From the NCBI GenBank assembly GCA_001275005.1, contig JWZX01003035.1:1-28954 (forward strand): a DNA stretch of 28,954 nt. Direction: 5' to 3'. Position 1 is the first letter of the stretch, and each line of letters opens with the position of its first letter. A program made the translations under genes and the position numbers. The notes under the pieces are model-generated. The model had not been told where the DNA came from, made no database searches, and worked only from the letters and a program-made list of their open reading frames with translations. This DNA is from Chrysochromulina tobinii (lineage: Eukaryota > Haptophyta > Prymnesiales > Chrysochromulinaceae). Shown piece by piece: positions 8,347-17,290 of this stretch.

Positions 8347-10887
8347 ATGAAGTTTTCTGTTGCGAATCGTTGCTCTCGCGAGAACGGCGCTGAACAGCGT
8401 GCCTGGCGTGCGAGGCAAATGCTCCTCGACGATTTTGTTCCCCCTGCACCAGCAAAGGGCGCTCCGACTGCGACGGCGACGGTGATGAGGAGGAAAGATC
8501 CGAAGATTTGGAAGTTCGTGATCTTTGGACAGATGGGCGCATCACGAGAGAGTGCCATACCTGTCCTCGTGCCCACAGCGCCAAAGAATGCTCAAAGCGC
8601 TCGATCGCAGAGCCAAGCACTGCCACAGGCACATCACCCACGGTATCACTCAGCTCCGCGTGTACGCGAAGCAGAGCAACGTCAAACTTCCCAACTCAGA
8701 GATTGCAGCGGTAGCACAAGCGTGGGTATGGCGGCTTGTCTGCCCGAGATGTCTATGATTCCAAATGGCGAGGCGGACCAAGGAACAGATTCGTATATGA
8801 AGCTGCCCATACTGGCGCCACCATCTTCACGAGCGGGTCAGATTGCATCCGTGCGTCCAGAGACTCCACTGACGGCGATCCGATCTAACCAGGAGGCAAC
8901 CCTAGCCGCAGACTTAGTCGTATTCGACAAACAACTTCGCGTATTGACGGCGAGAGCAAAGCGCCACATGGCGACAGTACGACGCAACGACGCCGACCGT
9001 GACGGTGGTGAGTTCTCGATTCTCCTCGGCGACGTGGCTCAGCAACGAATCATCTTGAAAGGTGAGCTCCCAATGACAGATGTCCTCAACCATCGCTTTG
9101 CCCGTACGTGGACGCCGTATGGCGGCGATGGTGAGAAACGAATGCTGTGGACACCGCGGTTGGGCAGAGCTCCATGGGGGGGGCTTGGTGCACCAGAAGG
9201 GCCTCAAGGCGTCTACAGTCATTCACGTGGAGGGTCTTCACGTGGCCCTAGCGGCGATGGCGGCGGTGGCGGGCTTGATGGTGGGCTCATGGGCAGTGCC
9301 ATGGACGGCAGTGGTGGCGGCTATCGCGATGGCGGCGGTGGCGGGCATCATGGCGGGCGCATGGGAGGTGCCATGGGCGGTGCCTTGAACGACGGCACTG
9401 GGCTTGGCGAATGCTATGGTTGTGATGATGGTTCTGAAGGGTCGTCACATGCTTCATCACGTGAAGGCTCTCCACATGGCGCACGTCGTGCACATGACGT
9501 TCCACTCGAGGTCATGCATGCACACGGCCATGACTGCAATAACTTTCTGTTCCTCCGGCTCCGCAGCACACGCAAAGACGAGAAGGGATGGCAACGCATC
9601 AAACAGAGCTTTGACCCGCACACTTCTGAGATCTGGTCCCAACGGGCACTGGCATCGGATTCGAAGGCCGTCTTCAATTCGCGGGAAGTCGAGTACAAAC
9701 GCTTTGCTGCTGACTGGGCCATCGTGGGTGCTTCTGCGTCGGTCATCAAACTTGTTATGCGCAACGATGATGACGGCGGTAAGGACGAGGATGGCGACGG
9801 CATCCCCGACGAAGTGAAGGAAGTCGGGGAAGTGCTTTGGCAGCACCATCGCATGCTCTGCACCGTCTTCAGCTTTTACGCCGCTGTGCAGCAAGAGCTT
9901 TACCACCTGCACCTGAACGCATGGACGCTGTTTGCAAAAGAGTTCCAACTCGTCTCCAAGAATTCCAAGTTCTGCAAACAAAGCGACCTTGATAGGCTGT
10001 TTATTGCCGTGGACGCCCAATCGAAGCGACAAGAAAAGGAGGCCGAGAATGCGGCAATAAAGCGGGGTGAACATTCGCACAAGAAGCACTCCGTAGAAGA
10101 AAAGGAGAATGCTCTGAGCCGCACTGAGTTCCTGATAGCGTTGATCCACCTTGCGATCAACAAGTATGTGCTGACGAAGGCCGAGACCGATGTCTCCGAC
10201 GCGTTGGATCGGCTCATCGGGATTGACATCACTTCTCAGCTGACGGACGCCCATGCCCACCCGGACTCCTTTCGGCGAGCATATCTCTACTCGCAGCCTG
10301 TCGCCCAAGTGTTCCAGTTTCACGAGGCATCGCTTCGTCAGATATTTAGTGCCATTGCGAGGTGTGGGGGCGTCAAGAACTCGTCGGCCGAGACCATGGA
10401 CCTGAAGGAGTGGATGGCCTCATTGCACGCCATGGAGATTGTCGGTGCCGACCTCACCGACCGGGAGGCCGTTTTGTGCTTTGTGTGGTCTCGAATGGCC
10501 GTCGCCGATGCCACAAGTTTGCGTGGCGTGATCAAGGACTCCAGCCTCAAATTCGAGGACTGGCTCGAGGCGATCGCGCGGCTTGCCTGCCTCAAGGCGC
10601 TGCCAACGTGCCAGGAGATCCGCGACGCAGGATGCACGACTACGGGGGAGTATATGGATATGCTGCACGAGCAGGACGAGACCGCCTACTGTGAGCTGCT
10701 GAAAGGCAAAGAACGGAAGACGGAGTGGGGCGGCGTGCCCACACATCAGCCCTTCTTCCACACCCTTTCTCACATGATCGAGCTCATGATTTGCCGCATC
10801 GAGAAGAAGCTCGGGGTTACTGGAGGCGACATGCAGATCAGCGAGACGGAGATGGCCCGATGGATGAAGAGTGTCAAAGTGGTGTAA
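8347..10887 (+). CDS. Large EF-hand-like protein with glycine-rich insert
   Basis: This is about 846 residues if the ATG at 8347 is used. The frame stays open upstream to 8065 with no ATG, there overlapping the FKBP gene on the other strand. Later in-frame ATGs also occur, so the start is uncertain. The N-terminal ~300 residues are Ser/Pro/Arg-rich and unremarkable. A Gly-rich block (DNA 9220-9390) follows. The conserved part begins at about 9560. It includes an acidic calcium-type loop (DEDGDGIPDE) and a helical module with LDRLFIAVDA, LSRTEFLIALIHLAINKYV, FRRAYLYSQPV, MDLKEWMASLHAME, DREAVLCFVWSRM and FEDWLEAIARLA. I recall this spacing of paired EF-hand-like helices from unnamed proteins of flagellated protists; the function is unknown and a ciliary role is only a guess. 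A second frame at 8525-8755 also reads protein-like, so an unrecognised intron may exist. Confidence 0.7.
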   Translation: MKFSVANRCSRENGAEQRAWRARQMLLDDFVPPAPAKGAPTATATVMRRKDPKIWKFVIFGQMGASRESAIPVLVPTAPKNAQSARSQSQALPQAHHPRYHSAPRVREAEQRQTSQLRDCSGSTSVGMAACLPEMSMIPNGEADQGTDSYMKLPILAPPSSRAGQIASVRPETPLTAIRSNQEATLAADLVVFDKQLRVLTARAKRHMATVRRNDADRDGGEFSILLGDVAQQRIILKGELPMTDVLNHRFARTWTPYGGDGEKRMLWTPRLGRAPWGGLGAPEGPQGVYSHSRGGSSRGPSGDGGGGGLDGGLMGSAMDGSGGGYRDGGGGGHHGGRMGGAMGGALNDGTGLGECYGCDDGSEGSSHASSREGSPHGARRAHDVPLEVMHAHGHDCNNFLFLRLRSTRKDEKGWQRIKQSFDPHTSEIWSQRALASDSKAVFNSREVEYKRFAADWAIVGASASVIKLVMRNDDDGGKDEDGDGIPDEVKEVGEVLWQHHRMLCTVFSFYAAVQQELYHLHLNAWTLFAKEFQLVSKNSKFCKQSDLDRLFIAVDAQSKRQEKEAENAAIKRGEHSHKKHSVEEKENALSRTEFLIALIHLAINKYVLTKAETDVSDALDRLIGIDITSQLTDAHAHPDSFRRAYLYSQPVAQVFQFHEASLRQIFSAIARCGGVKNSSAETMDLKEWMASLHAMEIVGADLTDREAVLCFVWSRMAVADATSLRGVIKDSSLKFEDWLEAIARLACLKALPTCQEIRDAGCTTTGEYMDMLHEQDETAYCELLKGKERKTEWGGVPTHQPFFHTLSHMIELMICRIEKKLGVTGGDMQISETEMARWMKSVKVV
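9220..9390 (+). repeat. Glycine-rich coding repeat
   Basis: GGCGATGGCGGCGGTGGCGG-type sequence occurs twice about 78 bases apart (near 9253 and 9331), with related GGTGCCATGGGCGG copies between and after. It encodes a Gly/Asp/Met-rich low-complexity insert inside the surrounding gene and keeps the frame. Confidence 0.7.
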
Positions 10888-11139
10888 AGGTGCTGGGATA
10901 ACTGGGACGGGGCGACGGCCGACGGGCGGGCAACGATGCCGCTGGTTTCCCTGGTTTCTAAGGCATTAGGGGCCACGATCATTTCTGAGCGTGGAAATGT
11001 GTGTTACGAATAACGTAACTATGAAACTTCAGGACTCTGTAACGGTTCAAAAACGTACCCCAGGACTGTACCGGTAGCGCGCGAGCGAGCGCCGCCCTGC
11101 GCGCTCGACCGCGCATCGCGCGCTTCGGCCGCCGGTCGC

Positions 11140-12171
11140 ATGGCTGGAAGCCCAGACGAGCGTCTTGTCTACGTCATCTTAACTAACAATGCCAGTGGTG
11201 ACTGGCACAGCTCCGAGCGAGGCTTGGCTCTGCACCGCGGCTGGCTACGGGCGATTTCGCCGGCAGACGTTTGGTTGCACTCAGTGAACCATCAGTTGTA
11301 CAGCCGCCAGCTTGGTGTGCAAAGTGGCGCGCTGTACTTTAATGCCTTTCGAGATGCCGTCCGTACTCTCGGCCCTGCTCTTTGGTACATGGTCTGCGAC
11401 GACGACACGCACGTGGATCCTGCGGCCTTGCGTGCCTTTGTGCAGAATGCCAGTGCACAAACTGTCTACGGTAATGTGTATGACTCATCGCGTTCGATGC
11501 ACTGCCCGCAACCGAATGGTCGCAGTGCTCGCAGACGTGGCGGTTGGCTGACAGGAGGGTCGGGCATGCTCATTCCAGGGGCTGTCGTGCGACGCCTTGT
11601 CAACGACGATCGGGACGTCATGCGCTGGGCCAGCCTGGGAAAGTCATGTAAATGTGCGGACGTACCGTTGAGTTGTGCTCTCAATGATCTGATGCGAGCC
11701 GAACTCCCTTTGGTGGCGCGGGTTGCGCACACGCCGCAGCTGTTCCTCGATTCATGCTTGTACTGTGCCGACTTTCTGGTGCCACGCCGCATCGTCAGTT
11801 GCCATGCAGCCGATGCCTTTCGCCCTTTGAATCGCTACGCATCGGACAAGAAATTCATGGACTCGAGAGCGGTCAAGGGCAGCTTCGCTTTCCGCATCAT
11901 TCTTCGTCAGACAGGACGCCTACAGCCGTACAAGTATGCATGGCCGGCCACGCAGAACCTGTTGGCAGTCGGTGACACGAGTCCGTTGGCCATTCGGCTG
12001 AGCAAGACCGCATTTGTCGACCGCATGCGTGCCGTGCAAGAAGACCTGTGCTCCCCGACCAGCTCGGCACCGCCGAGGTTGTACTGCACGCCGAATCAGA
12101 CGGCGCACAACCTAACGCATCTGAGCGAGTCTCGGATGGCGCTCCGCGCGTTGAGGTGCATCGTTGGTTGA
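11140..12171 (+). CDS. GT31/fringe-like glycosyltransferase
   Basis: This is a 343-residue protein that probably transfers a hexose or HexNAc from a UDP-sugar to a glycan. It begins with a GT31-type strand (RLVYVILTNN) and a SSERGLALHRGWL helix. The metal/nucleotide motif is WYMVCDDDTHV (Asp 87-89), equivalent to the family's DDD-(T/Y)-V. The acceptor-loop motif is GGWLTGGSGMLIPG, followed by cysteine-containing stretches (KSCKCADVPLSC, DSCLYCADF) that may form disulfides. These features match the fringe/C1GalT branch of GT31. A Golgi signal anchor is expected, but the first 30 residues are not hydrophobic. An upstream exon may be missing, or the protein may be soluble. No TATA or other promoter signal is evident in the 250 bases upstream. 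Confidence 0.8.
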   Translation: MAGSPDERLVYVILTNNASGDWHSSERGLALHRGWLRAISPADVWLHSVNHQLYSRQLGVQSGALYFNAFRDAVRTLGPALWYMVCDDDTHVDPAALRAFVQNASAQTVYGNVYDSSRSMHCPQPNGRSARRRGGWLTGGSGMLIPGAVVRRLVNDDRDVMRWASLGKSCKCADVPLSCALNDLMRAELPLVARVAHTPQLFLDSCLYCADFLVPRRIVSCHAADAFRPLNRYASDKKFMDSRAVKGSFAFRIILRQTGRLQPYKYAWPATQNLLAVGDTSPLAIRLSKTAFVDRMRAVQEDLCSPTSSAPPRLYCTPNQTAHNLTHLSESRMALRALRCIVG

Positions 12172-12398
12172 CCGCTAAGAAGTACGGAGTTGGTTGGTCA
12201 AATCTCTAGAAAGACGCAGGTCAAGAGGTTAACTCATCCCGTCATCGGCTCAAATTAGCCTGAGCGAAAACACCAACGCTGCTCATCGTATCGCGCTTTG
12301 TGCACGATCGCGTGGTGTTGTGCGCTCTTGATGTGAAAAGATGTTTGGAAACCGCGGTCTCCTGGTAATTATCGATGAGCGTCGCACCCTGACTGACA

Positions 12399-15084
12399 AT
12401 GAACATGGAAAGCGCTGTCCGCGTCATCGACGGGGTGTTCTCGGCCGACGCGACGGCTGCACTGCGAGCCCACGCACTCAGAACGTCGAGGTTGGACACA
12501 GAGCTCGCCGCATTTTACGAGCGCGGCGCTCCAACAAATTCGATTGAAACCGGCCTTGATAGTTTCTTGGCCCAGGTGGGCGACGCCGGCAGGTTTGTCG
12601 AGTATTGGCGCCGCTCGACGTGGGCACATGTGGCGCTGCACCGCGACATTGACGAGAAGCTTGCTCGTAGCGGCGTATACGAACATCCGACCCACGGCCA
12701 TGTGCTGTACCTCGACGTTGGTCCCCTCGTTTTTGGACCAACCACAGTGCTCTGGCGTGACGGTGGCGGCCAGAGTTTTCTGACGACAGTGCCCGCGGTG
12801 CGCGGTCGCGTGGTTCGCTTCAATGGCTCGCTGCTCCATGCGGTTCCACGTCCTCACGACGCGTGGCTCGCGCACACGACCCTGGCGCCCGGGCTCGAGC
12901 GCAACTACTCGCTGCTGCCGCCTGAGGCGCCCGAACGAAGGCGCGATGTGCTACTCTTCAACGTGTGGGCGGAGCGGCCGCCCTCGGGGATCGAGCGCGG
13001 CCTTGCAGCCGACGAGCCTGCAAGCCCTCTCGTGCTCGCTGAACCCGAGGAGCTCTGGGAGGAGCAGCTGCCCCGAGTCCTGACGAAACAGAGCTCTTCA
13101 CATTCACAGAGCTCCGGGGAGGAGCAGCTGCCCCGAGTCTTAATCGAGCCAGCGGCGCCGCACAAGGTTTCAGGTGCGATGGATGCGATGGATGCGGGCG
13201 CAGCGCCCGAGGCAACGCGCCTGAGGCTTGACCTGATGGGCGACTGCGTGCGCCGCGGGATGGATGAGCGCGTGCTCGAACTGCGCACGCACGTCACAAA
13301 CGTCTCGGCGGCCTTCGGTACTCAACACGAAGCGCTCACGATGCATGTGCATCTCGTGCATCTCGTCCACACCGCCGGCTCGGCCGTCAGCTCAAGCGAC
13401 GTCGGCGCGCCGTCCGGGGCGTCCGACGTGCTGACGAAACAGAGCTCTTCACATTCACAGAGCTCCGGGGCGTCCGACATGCTGGACGCGAGCGTGATGA
13501 CGGCTGCGTGCAAGAAGGCGATCCTCTCCCCGTACTGGAGCGTCGCGCGCCAAGCCGAGCTGCTCAAGCTCGCGCGCGGCGGCGGGGACGGTATCGCGCC
13601 TGTGCTCGACGAGCTGCGCGCCGTCTTGGGCGCACCGGCAGGCGACGACGTCGGCAGGCGCACGCTGGCCGAGGACGCGCCCAGCACGGCGCCCAACACG
13701 GCGTCCGGCACGCCGCCCGACACGGCGCTGCCCAACACGGCGCTGGACCGTGCGCTGGCTGAGGTGCCGAACGAGCTCATCCTCGAGCTCGGGACGGCGC
13801 TGCTCGACCAGAACGATGTCCGCACTGCAGTCGCGCTGTTTGCCTACGCGGTAGGTCCGTCGGCCGCGCGCATCAGTGCGGTGCTTGCCCGAGGACCCTC
13901 TGGAGGCAGCGCCGTATACGCGGCGCGTGGGGCGCTGCTCGATACGGCGCGCGGGGCGCTGCTCGAAGCGCCCGCGACGACGCCAAGCCGAGCCTACACG
14001 GAGATTCGGGAGATCATGCGACTCGCCGAGCCCGCCGTGCCGCCCACGTACACGGAGGTTGCCTCTGCATGCGCGACTCGAGCCTGCTCGATCGGTGGCT
14101 GGTCGCACGCGGCGGGGCACGCGGTCGAGCGTGCGAGCTTGCACGACTTCGTCGATGGGCTTGGCGAGGCGTGTGCGGACCTACCGGTGCGCCTGAGCAA
14201 GCGCAGCAATAACGGCGGCATCGAGAAGATACGCATCCAGCGCAACGGTGCCTGGGGAGATACCATCGAGCTCGGACGTTTTCTTGGCCAGCCACGCCCC
14301 GGCGTCTTCGTGCACGAGGCCGTTGGGCTTGAGGAGCTGCCCAGCTGCCGCGCGCACCTCGCGAAGCACTACGCAGTGCCGGTGCTCGTGCCGCTCATGG
14401 CGGCGGGCGGGCCGACCGTCGAGGCGGGCGGGCCGAGACTGACGCACAACCTCGCGCCTTTAGTCGCGCTCACAGCCCACCACGGCGCGCATGTGGGCGG
14501 GTTGAGCATGCGTGCACGAGGCCTCGTCGTCGTCGTGCACGAGGGGCAGCTCGAAGTGTCGATCCTACCACTGTCTGCCTGGGACGTCGCCGTATACCTG
14601 TACCCTGAGCAGGTGCTCGCCGACCGCTGGAACGGCTCGACGGGTGAAGAGCTCGAGGCGCTCAAGACGACGCGTGTCGCGCACGACGGGTCGGCGTGTG
14701 CTGTACCGCAGAGCGCCTTCCCGAGCGTCGAGCAGATGCAGCGCTTGCCGGCGAGCGACTCGAAGCGCTTCCCGCTGCTCGCGCGCGGTTATGCGGCGCG
14801 CCTCTCGAAGACGATCCAAACCGGCGACGTGCTATGGGTACCCGCATGCACGCCGTACCAGCTCTGATGACCTCTGATGACCTCTGATGACCTCTGATTG
14901 CCTCTCTCATCAGGTACCCGCATGCACGCCGTACCAGCTCTCGCCCACGGAGCCCGTCGTGTTCACGTCGATAGAGGTCGGGCATGAGCTGGGTGATGCG
15001 GAGAGCCGCGGCATCGGGCGCGGGTGGGCGTGGCGCTGGGGGCAGGGGAATGCTTGGGGGGGCGAGGACCACGATGAGCTTTGA
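12399..15084 (+). CDS. 2-oxoglutarate/Fe(II) oxygenase-like protein with a C-terminal JmjC/cupin-like domain (spliced)
   Basis: The gene model is join(12399-14837, 14914-15084), 869 residues, using the GT-AG intron at 14838-14913. Without splicing the frame stops right after TPYQL. The N-terminal domain is a double-stranded beta helix of the prolyl-hydroxylase type. It has H81-R-D83, a strand GHVLYLDVGPLVFG, and the distal His147 in FNGSLLHAVPRP. These supply the His-x-Asp...His iron triad. Such enzymes hydroxylate prolines or similar side chains with O2 and 2-oxoglutarate; the substrate is unknown. The middle is low-complexity and full of short tandem duplications. The C-terminal part (GGIEKIRIQRNG onward) resembles a JmjC/cupin fold, ending GDVLWVP. 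However, its metal residues look lost: TAHHGAHVGG stands where H-x-D is expected, and Tyr replaces the distal His. Exon 2 adds the last strands (EPVVFTSIEV). Confidence 0.75.
13050..13139 (+). repeat. In-frame insert, copy 1, between duplicated host sequence
   Basis: A 40-base core (13080-13119) encodes LTKQSSSHSQSSG. It sits between two near-identical copies of the host sequence that encodes EEQLPRV (13050-13079 and 13109-13139). The interval 13077-13109 begins GTCCTGACG and ends TTCACAG, is 33 bases long and lies in phase 0, so it could also be read as a very short intron. Confidence 0.8.
13411..13481 (+). repeat. In-frame insert, copy 2, between duplicated host sequence
   Basis: The same 40-base core recurs without any change at 13431-13470. 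It is flanked by near copies of a different host sequence encoding GASD(V/M)L (13414-13430 and 13464-13481). The GT-AG interval 13428-13460 is again exactly 33 bases and phase 0. Confidence 0.8.
13680..13970 (+). repeat. Short tandem repeats in the linker of the oxygenase gene
   Basis: 13680-13750 holds about six imperfect copies of an 11-12-base CCCAACACGGCG unit, encoding a Thr/Ala/Pro/Asn-rich linker. Around 13921-13970 there are two copies of a 24-base unit encoding ARGALL(D/E). Both keep the frame. Confidence 0.7.
14838..14913 (+). other. 76-base GT-AG intron whose first 27 bases repeat the start of the next exon
   Basis: The donor GTACCC follows codon TGG, and the acceptor is CTCTCATCAG. 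The first 27 bases of the intron (14838-14864) are identical to 14914-14940, the start of exon 2. Between them lie three perfect TGATGACCTC units, one TGATTGCCTC and the acceptor. Removing it restores the frame through to 15084; leaving it in gives TGA immediately. Confidence 0.75.
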
Positions 15085-15734
15085 CGTTTTTGAATGTTCC
15101 GGACGGGAGTCCATCCACTTTCTCTCTGTTATCGCGGTCGGGGATGTTGTATCGTATAGTTTGGTATAATAAACCTCCTGAGAGAGGTGGTGGGAGGTTT
15201 GCCGTTGCCAGTGAGGCTATGGCGTACCTGGCGCCGCTCGTTCGCGGTTTCGTCAGTTTCGTCAATCGCTTGACGAACGCGACGGAACCCGAGCTTGGCG
15301 CGCGCCCGCTCGTTTGCGGTTTCGTCAGCCGTTAGACGGGACTGACGAAACCCGAGCAGGGCGTCCCACCACCCGCGACCCAGGGCAGGACCTTCAGTCC
15401 CATCCGTCCTGCCGGGGTGCGTTCTTGGAGGCTTGAGCCCGTCATCGTAGATGTTCGACCCGTCCGGCGTAGTCGTAGAGGTCGCCCTTGGCAGGAGTTT
15501 GGCCCGTAGACCACCAAGGCGCCGGTGTCGTCTCATCCGTCGTGGGGTGTCGAAGTCGCCCTTGAGTCTAGATTGTCGTGTGCCGGATAAGGAGGTTCAC
15601 GCTAACCGACCTACCTTCCTCCCTTCCCGGCTTCGAAGACTTTCTGCGCTTGACACCCGTTTTCATCTGGGCTGCGTAAACCTGTCGATGGCTCGTGGAG
15701 CCCGTCCGCTCCGCTCAAGAGGCGTCGTCTGTCG
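15085..15734. other. Gene-free stretch with hairpins
   Basis: No credible protein is seen. Open frames here translate to Arg/Thr/Pro-rich low-complexity sequence. It separates the oxygenase gene from the downstream end of the recombinase element and may include the element's 3' terminal region. The clear structure is a pair of hairpins at 15243-15356. Confidence 0.4.
15243..15356. repeat. Two related hairpins (GGTTTCGTCAG arms)
   Basis: The right hairpin has perfect 11-base arms, GGTTTCGTCAG (15318-15328) and CTGACGAAACC (15342-15352), with outer CTCG/CGAG pairs. The left hairpin (about 15246-15290) uses the same arm in longer, imperfect form, roughly 16 of 19 bases paired. A direct repeat, CGCTCGTTYGCGGTTTCGTCAG, precedes both. 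It could be a transposon end or a MITE-like fragment. Confidence 0.6.
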
Positions 15735-17290
15735 TCACATCAGACGCGGAGCGCACATCTTCCTGACTCGTCGTTTGACCGCCGCGTCAATCAAGGCCCC
15801 GGCTACCGTTGTGTGAGTAGCGGGGTAGTGATGACCATCGTATTCGATGATGTAGGTGTGCTTGGACAGCTTGCTCGACGCAAAGCTGTGTTCGCCTATG
15901 TAACCTACGACGATGCGTTCCGAGTTAATTCCGAGTACTCGTTTCCTTCCCATCCCCAGAAGCTATTGTGGACTCGAAGCTGCTGTCCCATGATATTCCA
16001 GCTGTCGTCCCCCAGGTGGGAGACGGCTAGTCCGTCTCCGATGTCGAAGACGCGTTGCTGGGCTTCGGGTTCGGCCGCCGTCGAGCTGACCCCTCCTGTG
16101 TTAGGGGGGTGTCGCGCCTTAGCCTGCGCTTAGCCACCGCTTTCGGGGCGTCTTTGTCGCGGGCCGCCCGCGTCGCCTTGGCCTTGATCGCCTCTTCCGA
16201 GTCGATGGCGTTGATGGTGGCCTGCGTCTCGGCCAAGATGCCCTCCGGGTCTACCTCGGGTAGCTCCGGCGGGATGGTCCCTCCCGTGGTGATCCGTGGG
16301 TCCGTGGCCACATGTCAACGTAGTCGGCGTATTGCGTCGGCTGCATTCGCGCATAGATTCGCATGGCCTCGACCGTTTTCCGACGCACTAGCGATTGGAT
16401 GACTCCCTCGACCTCATCCCGCTTGATCCCCTGTTTGTCTCCGCGCCGAGTGAAAAGCCTCGTGGCGAGGGTGATGCGGCACGAGTGCCACGTGCGTTGA
16501 GCGGCTTCGGCCGCGCTCATGACCATGTTCAGCAGGACGCGAAGGAGGCCGTCGGCCTAGCTGCCTGTAAGCGGCCTGCTGTCGCCCGTCGGCGAAAAGG
16601 CGGGCCATAGTGCGCGTTCGCTGATCGGGCAAGGGTGAGCTTCTTCCCACTGGCGCCATCGCCATGCGAAGTTGAGCGAGTTGCGGTCGTCGTACCTGAA
16701 CCACATGTCTCGTGCCCCCCATTCGATGTTCAGCCGGTCGCACTTTGAAGGTGCGGATCGGCCACGCAGCGGGTCGCCGTTCTTGCGTGAGGTGACCGTA
16801 GCTGCTGTGTTCGGCAGATCGTTGCCGCCCGCGTCCACCCAGTTGAAGTTAGTCCGCCGTAAAAAGGGTGTCCCCTTTGAACGACGCCGTCCACTCGTCC
16901 TTCCGGGCTCCGGTGGAGATGGCGTGGCAAAATGCCGTTAGGACCGCCATTCGGAGCGTGCTCGTCCAAGTGACGAGTATCGAGCCGATTTCGAGGAGTG
17001 AGACGATGGCCATCAGGTGTTCCGTCGTAGAGGGCTGCTTGAGGGTGCGAACGAATGCGTCGTCGCCCCAACGTGCCTTGTGTCGAGCGCAGATGCCTTT
17101 GAGGACGGACCGCACCTGCGCGAGGTCGGCAACGTATCTTCCAGAGGATATCATGATTCGTCGCCATTCGTATGTGCTCTGACCAGTCGTGCGGGACGGT
17201 GCAAGCTCGGTGTTTTGGTTGGCAATGCCAGCGCACGAGAACGTGATCGTAGTAACGTTGCTGGGCGCCTTGTCGTCGCCGCTGACGTTC
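15735..17290 (-). pseudogene. Tyrosine recombinase (YR mobile element), broken by frameshifts and a stop
   Basis: Joined across frames, this region reads as a tyrosine recombinase, which cuts and rejoins DNA through a covalent tyrosine link. Order on minus: an N-terminal SAM-like region (LAPSRTTGQSTYEW, GRYVADLAQVRSVLKGI); catalytic Arg in TGARKDEW (codon 16903-16905); Lys in the hairpin region; W-H-x-x-R in TWHSCRITLAT (His 16485-16487, Arg 16476-16478); and nucleophile Tyr in MRIYARM (16353-16355). A tail follows with HLGDDSWNIMGQ and WGWEGNEYSE, then a YDGHHYPATHTTVAGAL segment ending at 15735. I recall this long tail from recombinase-like proteins scattered in algal and dinoflagellate genomes. 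Breaks: a shift near 16855, TAG near 16560, shifts near 16315, 16060 and 15930. All catalytic residues survive, so the decay is fairly recent. Confidence 0.75.

Noticed and set aside
8012..8641. Minus-strand 209-codon frame over the FKBP 5' end
   Set aside because: Out of frame with the recognised FKBP domain, Ser/Arg/Pro-rich, no motif.
9457..10323. Minus-strand 288-codon frame
   Set aside because: Shadow of the conserved plus-strand EF-hand-like module; openness reflects base composition.
11040..11139. GC-rich inverted repeats just before the glycosyltransferase
   Set aside because: Runs of CGCG/GCGC make pairing inevitable; no distinct stem stands out.
13455..14144. Minus-strand 229-codon frame
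   Set aside because: Arginine-rich shadow of the oxygenase/cupin gene.
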